The position numbers were made by a program, and so were the translations under genes. Positions 48,240 to 56,254 of a stretch of DNA of 64,000 bases are shown here, one piece after another. Source of the stretch: Caulobacter segnis (GTDB lineage Bacteria; Pseudomonadota; Alphaproteobacteria; Caulobacterales; Caulobacteraceae); the NCBI RefSeq assembly GCF_003243465.1, contig NZ_QFQZ01000016.1, positions 5,809-69,808 on the forward strand, given 5' to 3'. Numbering within the stretch: position 1 is the first letter of the stretch; each line of letters opens with the position of its first letter. The notes under the pieces were generated by a model. It saw only the letters and a list, made by a program, of their open reading frames with translations. It ran no database searches and had not been told where the DNA came from.

Positions 48240-49175
48240 ATGACCGCTGCGATAGAGACCGAAGACCTCAGCCGGCGCTTCGGCGCGCGTCTGGCTGTCG
48301 ACGGCGTGACGATGACCGTGCCCGAACGGGCCGTGTACGGCTTCCTGGGCCGCAACGGCGCGGGCAAGACCACGACGCTGAAGATGGTGCTGGGCCTGCT
48401 GCGACCGACCAGCGGGGCGGTGCGGGTGCGAGGCCTGGACGTCGCCCGCCAACGCCTGGCGGCGGCCCGCCAGATCGGCGCGCTGCTGGAGGCGCACGGC
48501 TTCTATGGCAACCTGACCGGCCGCGAGAATCTGTCGCTGACCGCGACCCTGCTGGGCCTGGGCGCCAGCGAGGTCGAGCGGGTTCTGGAGGTGGTCGAGA
48601 TGCGCCGCGACGGCCACCGCAAGGTCGGCGGCTACTCTCTGGGCATGCGCCAGCGGCTGGGGCTGGCCCGCGCCATGCTGGGCGCGCCCCCGGTGCTGCT
48701 GCTGGACGAGCCCACCAACGGCCTCGATCCGGACGGCATCGCCGACATGCGCCGCTTCCTGAAGAGCCTGCCCGAACGGACGGGCGCGACGGTGCTGCTG
48801 TCCAGCCACCTGCTGGGCGAGATCGAGCAGGTCGCCAGCCACGTCGGGGTGGTGGACGCCGGGCGCCTGGTGCTGGAGGGCGAGCTGGCTCGGCTGAAGG
48901 CCGATCTGGCGCCGGAGCTGATCTTGCGGACCGGCGACGACACCCGCGCGGTGACCCTGCTGCTGGCCAAGGGACGCTCGCCCGTCGCCGCGGAGACCGG
49001 CCTGACCGTGGCGCTTCGCCCCGGAGAGGACCCCGACCAGGCCGCCGCCGCCATCACCCGCCTGCTGGTCGAGGGCGGCGCGCCCGTCTTCGCCATCGGT
49101 CCGCGCGAACGGTCCCTGGAGGACATCTATCGCCGCGTCGCCAACTCTCGCCAGCAACAAGCCGAGGCCGCCTGA
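48240..49175 (+). CDS. ABC transporter ATP-binding protein
   Basis: A 311-residue ABC ATPase. Walker A FLGRNGAGKTTTLK, signature YSLGMRQRLGLARAML, and Walker B VLLLDEPTNGLDPDG, with the H-loop in SSHLLGEIEQVASHV, are all present. The C-terminal extension is of the bacitracin or lantibiotic immunity type. It pairs with the permease whose ATG overlaps its TGA by one base. Inferred role: export of, or immunity to, a peptide or drug. Its promoter region carries a CtrA-like box. Confidence 0.92.
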   Translation: MTAAIETEDLSRRFGARLAVDGVTMTVPERAVYGFLGRNGAGKTTTLKMVLGLLRPTSGAVRVRGLDVARQRLAAARQIGALLEAHGFYGNLTGRENLSLTATLLGLGASEVERVLEVVEMRRDGHRKVGGYSLGMRQRLGLARAMLGAPPVLLLDEPTNGLDPDGIADMRRFLKSLPERTGATVLLSSHLLGEIEQVASHVGVVDAGRLVLEGELARLKADLAPELILRTGDDTRAVTLLLAKGRSPVAAETGLTVALRPGEDPDQAAAAITRLLVEGGAPVFAIGPRERSLEDIYRRVANSRQQQAEAA

Positions 49176-49900
49176 TGCTCGCCGTCCTGTCCGTCGAACT
49201 GCGCAAGCTGAATCGATCCCTGGCCGCCGTGCTGGTGCTGGCCGCGCCTTCCCTGATCGGCATTTTCACGTTCTTCGCCCTGCTGCGGAACAAGCATCCC
49301 TCCTCCTGGGAGACGCTGCTGCAGACATCGACGGGGATCTGGGCCTTCTTCATGCTGCCGATGAGCGTCACCGCCCTGACGGCGCTCGTGGCCCAGATGG
49401 AGCATGGCCCGCGCGCCTGGGATCATCTGCGCGCCCTGCCGGTGGCGCGCTGGAAGCTCTACGCCGCCAAGGCGGTCTGCGTCGTAGTGCTGGTCGCGAT
49501 CATGACCGCGCTGAACGCGCTGATCGCCTGGGCCGCGATCTCCGGCGCCGCGGCGCTGAAGCCGGCCGTGGCGCCGACGGGGACGCTCGATGTCGCGAAG
49601 GCCCTGCTGCTGAGCGGCAAGATGGTGGCCGCCGCCCTGCTGATGATCGCCATCCAGCTTTGGACGGCGCTGCGGTTCTCCAGCTTCGTGCCGGCCCTGG
49701 CCCTGGGAATCGGCGGGACCTTCTTCTCGGTGGTGGCGACCAGCGCCAAGCAAGGGGTGTTCTTCCCATGGCAGATGCCGGTCAACATGCTGGCGCGCGA
49801 CGCCTGGCGGAGCGAGACCGCCCTGGCCCTCGGCGGCGGGCTCGGCGCGCTGGCCCTGATCGCCGCCGTCCTGCATCTGGCGCGGCGGGAGGTTCTTTAG
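49175..49900 (+). CDS. ABC-2 type transporter permease
   Basis: A 241-residue integral membrane protein with about six helices (LAAVLVLAAPSLIGIFTFFA; IWAFFMLPMSVTALTALVA; VVLVAIMTALNALIAWAA; MVAAALLMIAIQLWTAL; FVPALALGIGGTFFSVVA; ALGGGLGALALIAAVLHL). The pattern fits the ABC2_membrane_4 type that goes with lantibiotic-immunity ATPases. It forms a transporter with the upstream ATPase. The tail is short and basic (LARREVL). Confidence 0.85.
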   Translation: MLAVLSVELRKLNRSLAAVLVLAAPSLIGIFTFFALLRNKHPSSWETLLQTSTGIWAFFMLPMSVTALTALVAQMEHGPRAWDHLRALPVARWKLYAAKAVCVVVLVAIMTALNALIAWAAISGAAALKPAVAPTGTLDVAKALLLSGKMVAAALLMIAIQLWTALRFSSFVPALALGIGGTFFSVVATSAKQGVFFPWQMPVNMLARDAWRSETALALGGGLGALALIAAVLHLARREVL

Positions 49901-49949
49901 CGCGCTCCCGCCTGCTAGGTGGTGTGGCGTCGACCGCGCGGAGCCCGCC

Positions 49950-50660
49950 ATGACCGAACAAGCCCTGATCGGACTGATCGGAGGCCTGAGCTGGGAAAGC
50001 TCGGCCCAGTACTATCGGCTGATCAACGAGGCCGTGCGCGCGCGGCTGGGCGGCGTGGCCTCGGCGCGAACGCTAATGTGGTCGTTCGACTTCGCCGAGA
50101 TCGAGCGTCTGCAGCACGCCGGGCGCTGGCCCGAGCTGGCCCGGCGCCTGGCCGACGCCGCGCGGGCCCTGGAGGCCGGCGGCGCCGACTTCCTGGTGCT
50201 CTGCACCAACACCATGCACCGCGAGGCGGACGCGATCGAGGCGGCGGTGCGCATTCCGCTGCTGCATATCGCCGATCCGACGGGCGAGGCGATCAAGGCC
50301 GCCGGGCTCTCCACGGTCGGCCTGCTGGGCACGGCCTTCACCATGGAGCACGATTTCTATCGCGGCCGCCTCGAGGCCCAGCACGGCCTGACGGTGCTGA
50401 CCCCCGACGCCGACGACCGCGCCGCCGTGCACCGGATCATCTATGAGGAGCTGGTCGCCGGCCGCGTGCTCGACGCCTCGCGCGAAGCCTACAGGGCGGT
50501 GATCGCGCGCCTCGTCGACCGCGGCGCCCAGGCGATCATCCTGGGCTGCACTGAGATCATGCTGCTGGTCGGCCAGGACGACAGCCCCGTGCCGGTCTTC
50601 GACACCACCACCCTGCACGCCATGGCGGCGGTGGAGCGAGCCTTGAAAGGCGCCGCCTAG
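49950..50660 (+). CDS. Aspartate/glutamate racemase family protein
   Basis: A 236-residue enzyme with the two catalytic Cys of the family, VLCTNTMH and IILGCTEIM. It begins ALIGLIGGLSWESSAQYYRL, typical of the YgeA/RacX group. It may racemise aspartate or a related amino acid; broad-specificity members make D-amino acids for the cell wall. The GH92 gene follows after 37 bases. Substrate not assigned. Confidence 0.85.
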   Translation: MTEQALIGLIGGLSWESSAQYYRLINEAVRARLGGVASARTLMWSFDFAEIERLQHAGRWPELARRLADAARALEAGGADFLVLCTNTMHREADAIEAAVRIPLLHIADPTGEAIKAAGLSTVGLLGTAFTMEHDFYRGRLEAQHGLTVLTPDADDRAAVHRIIYEELVAGRVLDASREAYRAVIARLVDRGAQAIILGCTEIMLLVGQDDSPVPVFDTTTLHAMAAVERALKGAA

Positions 50661-50697
50661 CCGATAGGGTGCCTCCGCCCACGTTGCGGAGTTCCCG

Positions 50698-53025
50698 ATG
50701 CGCCTGCTTCCCGCCCTGACCGCCAGCCTCGCTCTCCTGGCGGCGACGGCGCACGCCCAGACCTCCGCCTACGACGCCGTGGACCCGTTCATCGGCACGG
50801 GCGGCGACGGTCACACCTTCCCCGGCGCGGTGGTCCCGTTCGGTATGGTGCAACTGAGCCCCGACACCGACGTCCTGCCGTTCAAGCAGAGCTATGCCCG
50901 CGCCGCCGGCTATCGCTTCGGCGATCCCACCATCCTCGGCTTCTCGCACACCCATTTCTCGGGCGCGGGCCATTCCGACCTCGGCGACATCCTGCTGACG
51001 CCTGTGGTGGGAGAGGCCAAGCTGGAACCGGGCGAGGCCGACAAGCCCGGCAGCGGCTATCGCTCGCGCTACAGCCACGCCACCGAGGTGGCCCAGCCGG
51101 GCTACTACGCCGTCACCCTCAGCGACAGTCAGGTGCGCGCCGAGCTGACCGCCGGCCTGCGCACCGGGCTGCATCGCTACACCTTCCCCAAGGGCCAGAG
51201 GGCGCAGGTGCTGATCGACCTGCGCAGCTCGATCTACAACTATCCGGGCAAGGTGCTGTGGTCGCGGCTGCGGGTGGCGCCCGACGGGACGATCACCGGC
51301 TATCGCGAGACGCGCGGCTGGGCGCCGGGACGCAAGCTGTTTTTCGCCATCCGCTTCGACAAGCCGCTGGCGGGCCAGGCCTTCCACAATCGCGAGACCG
51401 ACGTGCCCTACAAGGGCTTCGCCCAGCCCGGGCGGACGCCGGAGGACCGCGCCCAGATCCAGGGCCGCGCGCTGGTCGGCGTCTTCGACTTCGGCCAGCT
51501 CGACGCGCCGCTGACGGTGAAGGTGGCTTTGTCCTCGGTCAGCGAGGACGGAGCGATCGCCAACCTCGCCAGCGACGAACCCGGCTTCGACTTCGACGCC
51601 CAGCGCGCCCGCGCCAAGGCCGCCTGGGAGACGGCGCTGTCGGCCGTGGACATCGCCGCGCCCGCGCCAATGCGCAAGACGCTCTACACCGCGCTCTATC
51701 ACACCCTGCTGGCCCCCAGCGTCTTCGCCGACGCCGACGGGCGCTATCGCGGGCCCGACGATCAGGTTCATGAAGGCAAGCTGGACGGCCGCCCCTTCAC
51801 CTTCCACTCGACCTTCTCGCTGTGGGACACCTTCCGGGCCGAGCACCCGCTGCTGACCCTGGTCCAGCCCGCCGACTACACCAACGATGTCGTCAATTCG
51901 CTGATCGCCTCGCAGCGCCATAGCCCCTACGGGATCCTGCCCGTCTGGCAGTTCCACGGGCAAGAGACCTGGACGATGATCGGCTATCACGCCGTGCCGG
52001 TCATCGCCGACGCCTGGATGAAGGGCATTCGCGGCTATGACGGCGGGGCGGCGCTCGACGCCATGGTCAAGAGCGCGACCTATGCGCCTTACGGCGGCCT
52101 CGGCGACTACATGAAGCTCGGCTACGTTTCGATCGACAAGGAACCGGAAGCCGCGTCCAAGACGGTCGAATACGCCTATGACGACTGGACCATCGCCCGC
52201 ATGGCCCGCGACCTGGGCCAGATGGATGTCGCCGCCACCTTCGAGAAGCGCGCCGCCTACTGGCGCAACAGCTTCGACGCCAAGACCGGCTTCCTGCGGG
52301 CTCGCAAGTCCGATGGAACCTATCGCGAGCCGTTCAATCCGACCGCCATCAACTACGGCTCGGACTACACCGAGGGCAACGCCTGGCAATATTCGTGGTT
52401 CGCGCCGCAGGACCTGGGCGGGGTGGTCAGGACGCTGGGCGGCGACGCGGCGACCGTGAAGAAGCTGGACGCCATGTTCGACTTCGACAATTCCAAGCTC
52501 GACTACTCGCACGCCGAGGACATCGCCGGCCTGATCGGCCAGTACATACACGGCAACGAGCCCAGCCATCACGTAGCCTATATGTACAATTACGCCGGCG
52601 CGCCCTGGCGGGCCCAGGCCCGTCTGGCCCAGATCGTGAACAGCCAGTACAAGCCGGCGCCCGAAGGGCTGTCGGGCAATGACGACCTGGGCCAGATGTC
52701 TGCGTGGCTGATGTTCACGAGCCTCGGCTTCTACCCGGTGACGCCGGCGTCGAACGAGTATGCGATTGGCCGGCCGTTCGTGGAGCGGGCGAACCTCAAC
52801 CTGCCGAACGGCAAGCGGTTCACGGTGCGGACCTTGGGGCTGTCCGACGCCGCGCCTTACGTCGCAAAGGTCACGCTGAACGGCGAGCCGCTGACCCGGG
52901 CCTTCCTGAAGCACGAGGAGATCGTCTCCGGCGGCGAGCTGGTCTTTACGATGAGCGCCAAGCCGAACAAGAGCTGGGCGACGAAAGCCAGCGATCGGCC
53001 GACGTCGATGACGGGGTATCGGTAG
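50698..53025 (+). CDS. GH92 family alpha-1,2-mannosidase
   Basis: A 775-residue exported glycosidase with a signal peptide ending ATAHAQT (residue 21). The N-terminal DPFIGTGGDGHTFPGAVVPFGMVQLSPDT and HTHFSG text is highly characteristic of GH92; the catalytic domain shows SLWDTFRAEHPLLTL, HAVPVIADAWMKGIRG and SGNDDLGQMSAWLMFTSLGFYPV. The family removes alpha-1,2-linked mannose using calcium and acts by inversion. It would release mannose from external glycans. The upstream racemase may share its transcript, but their functions are not clearly linked. Confidence 0.94.
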   Translation: MRLLPALTASLALLAATAHAQTSAYDAVDPFIGTGGDGHTFPGAVVPFGMVQLSPDTDVLPFKQSYARAAGYRFGDPTILGFSHTHFSGAGHSDLGDILLTPVVGEAKLEPGEADKPGSGYRSRYSHATEVAQPGYYAVTLSDSQVRAELTAGLRTGLHRYTFPKGQRAQVLIDLRSSIYNYPGKVLWSRLRVAPDGTITGYRETRGWAPGRKLFFAIRFDKPLAGQAFHNRETDVPYKGFAQPGRTPEDRAQIQGRALVGVFDFGQLDAPLTVKVALSSVSEDGAIANLASDEPGFDFDAQRARAKAAWETALSAVDIAAPAPMRKTLYTALYHTLLAPSVFADADGRYRGPDDQVHEGKLDGRPFTFHSTFSLWDTFRAEHPLLTLVQPADYTNDVVNSLIASQRHSPYGILPVWQFHGQETWTMIGYHAVPVIADAWMKGIRGYDGGAALDAMVKSATYAPYGGLGDYMKLGYVSIDKEPEAASKTVEYAYDDWTIARMARDLGQMDVAATFEKRAAYWRNSFDAKTGFLRARKSDGTYREPFNPTAINYGSDYTEGNAWQYSWFAPQDLGGVVRTLGGDAATVKKLDAMFDFDNSKLDYSHAEDIAGLIGQYIHGNEPSHHVAYMYNYAGAPWRAQARLAQIVNSQYKPAPEGLSGNDDLGQMSAWLMFTSLGFYPVTPASNEYAIGRPFVERANLNLPNGKRFTVRTLGLSDAAPYVAKVTLNGEPLTRAFLKHEEIVSGGELVFTMSAKPNKSWATKASDRPTSMTGYR

Positions 53026-53035
53026 GGAGGAGGCG

Positions 53036-55093
53036 CTAGTTCACCGGCTCCGCCGGCGCGTCCGCGCCCTCCCGCTCCGCGGCCGCGCGGCCCAGCTCCG
53101 CCGCCAGGCCTTCGTAGAAGCCGTTGCGCGGGTCGGGCTTGCTCTCGACGAGCGGATCGGCCAGCAGCCACGGGAAGTCGCTGACCGCCAGGGAGGCGTG
53201 GGCGGCGACCATGAAGCGCCGCCAGATGCCGGCGGGAAGATCGCCGCCGACCACCTTGTTCATTGGCCGCTCGTCATCATTGCCGACCCAGACGCCGGTG
53301 ACGTAGTCGGGCGTAAAGCCGACGAACCAGGCGTCGCGCCAGTTCTGGCTGGTGCCGGTCTTGCCGGCGGCGGGGCGACCGAACTCGGCGCGGCGAGCGG
53401 TGCCCTCGGTCACCACCTTTTCCATCATCCGCACCATGATGCTGGCGTGGCCGATGTCGTAGACGCGGCGTTCGGCCTCGGGCGGCTGGTGGGCCCAGAT
53501 CTCCTGGCCGCCCTGGGTGCCGATCGACTGGATCAGGTAGGGCTCGAGCCGGATCCCGCCCAGCTGCAGCACCTGGAAGCCCGAGGTCAGCTGCAGCAGG
53601 TTCACCTCGTACGAGCCCAGCGCCACCGACAGGTCCGGCGTCTCGGGCAGGCTGGTGATCCCGAAGCGGCGCGCGAGCTCGCCGATCGCGGCCCCGCCGA
53701 CCTCGTGGCCCAACTGCGCGGCGATGGTGTTGGTCGAGGCGATCAGGGCCTGCTCGACGCTCATCGGACCACGATAGCCGCCGCCATAGTTCTCCGGCGC
53801 CCAGTCGCCGAACTTCACGGGCTCGTCGACCCGGATATCGGTTGGCAGGACGCCGTGCTCGACGGCCGTGGCGTAGACGAACGGCTTGAAGGTCGAGCCC
53901 GGCTGGCGGCGGGCCTGGACGGCGCGGTTGAAGGGGCTTTCGACATAGTCGGTCCCGCCGATCATCGCCCGGATCGCCCCGTCGGACGACAGCGACAGCA
54001 GGGCGGCCTGGCTGGCGCCCGAGGTGGGGCCGTCGACGGCGATGGTCTCGCGGATGGTCTGGGCCGCCTCGCGCTGCAGCAGCGGATCGATCGTCAGGCG
54101 CACGACGAGGTCCGGGGCGTTCGGGCCCGCGATCTTGACCGCCTCGCCGGTGGCGTAGTCCAGCACCCACCCGAAGTCGCCCTCGTCCTGCCCGATCGGC
54201 GATAGGGCGGGGCGGTCCGCCAGCGCGTCCCGTTCCTCACGGTCGGTGATCCAGCCCTCGGCGCGCATATTGGCCAGGATCAGGCGCGAGCGCGCCAGCG
54301 CCCGCTCCAGGTCGCGGTTGAGCGCCAGGCGCGTGGGCGCCTTGGGCAGGCTGGCCAGCAAAGCCGCCTCCGACAGGGTCAGCTGGCTGGCCGACTTGCC
54401 GAAATAGGTCTGGGCCGCGCCGTCCAGGCCATAGGTTCCGGCGCCGAAATAGATGCGGTTCAGATAGATCTCGAGGATCTCGTCCTTGGTCAGCACCTGT
54501 TCCAGGCGATGGGCCAGCAGCATCTCCTGCAGCTTGCGCTTGATGACCCGGTCGGGGCTGAGGAACAGGCCCTTGGCCAGCTGCTGGGTCAGGGTCGAGG
54601 CGCCCTGCACCGTGCGTCCCGCGCGCCAGTTGATCCAGGCGGCCCGGAAGACGCCCTGAACGTCGATCGCGCCGTGCTGGTAGAACCGCCGGTCCTCGGC
54701 CGCCAGAAAGGCCTGGGCGACATAGGGCGGCAGCTCGTCGACCGTGACCCGCCGCCCGTAGCGAGGGCCGCGCGTGGCGATCACCTGGCCGTAGCGGTCC
54801 TCGAAGCGGATGGCGGGCGCGCGGTTCAGGGCGAACAGCGCCTCGCGCGGGGGTAATTGCGGGGTGTCCTTCAGATACTTGTCCCAGACCACATAGGCGC
54901 CGCCGGCCGCCGCCATGACCGTGAGCAGGATCGCGGCCACAAGGCCGACGAACAGCCACGCCCAGACCCGCCACATGCCGCGCCGCTTGGCGGGCTTTGC
55001 CTCGAGGCGGAGCGGCGGTTCGGCGGCCGGCGACGGCGCGGCGGGGGCCTCCGGCGGCGGGGTCTCGTCGGTCGGCGGCGTCGAGTCGGTCAC
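53036..55093 (-). CDS. Penicillin-binding protein 1A (bifunctional peptidoglycan synthase)
   Basis: A 685-residue class A PBP. A Pro/Glu-rich cytoplasmic tail and one membrane helix (VWAWLFVGLVAAILLTVMAA) are followed by the GT51 glycosyltransferase: EDRRFYQHGAIDVQGV, GASTLTQQLAKGLF and KRKLQEMLLAHRLEQ. The transpeptidase domain has the SxxK motif in GSTFKPFVYA, SxN in ASTNTIAAQ and KTG in AGKTGTSQNW. It polymerises and cross-links peptidoglycan in the periplasm. The start codon is GTG at 55093. It ends 10 bases from the GH92 stop, convergent. Confidence 0.94.
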   Translation of the reverse strand: MTDSTPPTDETPPPEAPAAPSPAAEPPLRLEAKPAKRRGMWRVWAWLFVGLVAAILLTVMAAAGGAYVVWDKYLKDTPQLPPREALFALNRAPAIRFEDRYGQVIATRGPRYGRRVTVDELPPYVAQAFLAAEDRRFYQHGAIDVQGVFRAAWINWRAGRTVQGASTLTQQLAKGLFLSPDRVIKRKLQEMLLAHRLEQVLTKDEILEIYLNRIYFGAGTYGLDGAAQTYFGKSASQLTLSEAALLASLPKAPTRLALNRDLERALARSRLILANMRAEGWITDREERDALADRPALSPIGQDEGDFGWVLDYATGEAVKIAGPNAPDLVVRLTIDPLLQREAAQTIRETIAVDGPTSGASQAALLSLSSDGAIRAMIGGTDYVESPFNRAVQARRQPGSTFKPFVYATAVEHGVLPTDIRVDEPVKFGDWAPENYGGGYRGPMSVEQALIASTNTIAAQLGHEVGGAAIGELARRFGITSLPETPDLSVALGSYEVNLLQLTSGFQVLQLGGIRLEPYLIQSIGTQGGQEIWAHQPPEAERRVYDIGHASIMVRMMEKVVTEGTARRAEFGRPAAGKTGTSQNWRDAWFVGFTPDYVTGVWVGNDDERPMNKVVGGDLPAGIWRRFMVAAHASLAVSDFPWLLADPLVESKPDPRNGFYEGLAAELGRAAAEREGADAPAEPVN

Positions 55094-55147
55094 GGTTAGG
55101 GTCAGGCTCTGGTTGGTCGCCGGGTCATTCGGGTTTAGGACGAGGCC

Positions 55148-55636
55148 ATGAGTTCAAGCAAACCTTTCTGGCGGACCAAGACGCTCGCCCAGATGACCGT
55201 CCCCGAGTGGGAAAGCCTGTGCGACGGCTGCGGCCTGTGCTGCCTGGTCCGCTTCGAGGACGAGGACACGGGCGAGATCGTCCCGACCCGCGTGCACTGC
55301 CAGCTGTTCGACGAGCACCTGTGCCGCTGCAAGGACTATCCGAACCGCAAGAAGACGGTGCCGGACTGCATCAAGCTGACGCCGCACAACATCGAGGATC
55401 TCGAGTGGATGCCGCCCTCCTGCGCCTATCGCCGGCTGCACGAGGGCAAGGACCTGCCGCAATGGCACCCGCTGGTCACAGGCGATCCTGAGAGCACCCA
55501 CAAGGCCGGGATTTCGGTGCGTGACCAGACGGTGTCGGAGCTGTGCTTCGACGACGCCGAGGACGCGCTGGACTTCACCGCGACCGACCTGATGCGCGAT
55601 CGCGGGGATGATCCGTACGAGGTGGAGGAGGGCTGA
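55148..55636 (+). CDS. YcgN family cysteine-cluster protein
   Basis: A 162-residue protein with the YcgN/YkgJ cysteine signature: LCDGCGLCCL near residue 25 and HCQLFDEHLCRCKDY and VPDC downstream. The Cys pattern suggests metal or Fe-S binding, but the function is not established. It is divergent from the PBP1A gene, with a short 54-base gap. A palindromic repeat follows. Confidence 0.85.
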   Translation: MSSSKPFWRTKTLAQMTVPEWESLCDGCGLCCLVRFEDEDTGEIVPTRVHCQLFDEHLCRCKDYPNRKKTVPDCIKLTPHNIEDLEWMPPSCAYRRLHEGKDLPQWHPLVTGDPESTHKAGISVRDQTVSELCFDDAEDALDFTATDLMRDRGDDPYEVEEG

Positions 55637-55666
55637 GGGAGACCTAAAAAGTCATCCCAAATCCAG

Positions 55667-55799
55667 CCGTCATTCCCGCCCTTGTGGCGGGAACCCCTCT
55701 GTCCGCCGCAAGGGCGGTAAGGGCGGACCGCTGGCGGTCCGCTTGCATCTCACGTGTCAGCTGAACCAGGGGTTCTCGCCACGGGGGTGAGAATGACGG
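55667..55799. repeat. MITE-like element with imperfect terminal inverted repeats
   Basis: The outer arms (from CCGTCATTCCCGCC at 55667 and ending GAGAATGACGG at 55799) are imperfect inverted repeats of about 32 bases ending in AACCCCT and AGGGGTT. A second hairpin pair (GTCCGCCGCAAGGGCGG and GGACCGCTGGCGGTCC) lies in the middle. No coding potential. It differs from the GAAT-loop family. Confidence 0.65.
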
Positions 55800-55835
55800 T
55801 GCTATTTGAGCGCCGCGCCCTAGGTTCAAACACAG

Positions 55836-55868
55836 AAAAAGCCGGCCCGCGATGCGCGGAGCCGGCTT
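55836..55868 (-). terminator. Intrinsic terminator of rpmE
   Basis: Nested stems GCCGGC/GCCGGC and CCGCG/CGCGG with ATG loop; on the minus strand the stem ends in TTTTT (55836-55840). It lies 29 bases after the rpmE stop. Confidence 0.88.
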
Positions 55869-55896
55869 TCCGTCGCCCTTACGGCGAGAAGGGTGC

Positions 55897-56127
55897 TTAG
55901 GCCTTCTTGCCGGTGAAGCCGGCGAACTTGGCGTTGAAGCGCGAGACGCGGCCGCCACGGTCCATCAGCTGGGCGTTGCCGCCCGTCCACGCCGGATGGG
56001 TGCGCGGATCGATATCCAGCGCCAGGGTCGCGCCTTCCTTGCCGTAGGTCGAGCGGGTTTGATAGCTCGAGCCGTCGGTCAGGGTGACGGTGATGAAGTG
56101 GTAGTCGGGGTGAATGTCTTGTTTCAT
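55897..56127 (-). CDS. rpmE: 50S ribosomal protein L31, zinc-free type
   Basis: A 76-residue L31: MKQDIHPDYHFITVTLTDGS, RSTYGKEGATLALDIDPRTH and the C-terminal DRGGRVSRFNAKFAGFTGKK. It contains no cysteines, so it is the zinc-independent form. L31 bridges the 50S central protuberance and the 30S head. An intrinsic terminator follows. The divergent ABC exporter gene begins 128 bases upstream. Confidence 0.95.
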   Translation of the reverse strand: MKQDIHPDYHFITVTLTDGSSYQTRSTYGKEGATLALDIDPRTHPAWTGGNAQLMDRGGRVSRFNAKFAGFTGKKA

Positions 56128-56254
56128 GGCGGCGATCCAGACCGACTAAGCCGGCGAGTGAGAATGGGGTAAGCGCCAAACCGCGCACGCGCGGGGTGGC
56201 CCTCGAAGACGCGCGGCTATAAAGAACGCGCGCGATTTTGGCAAGGGACAGTTG

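Noticed and set aside
50557..52914. 785-codon minus-strand open frame
   Set aside because: Antisense to the GH92 mannosidase, which has unmistakable motifs; low-complexity translation.
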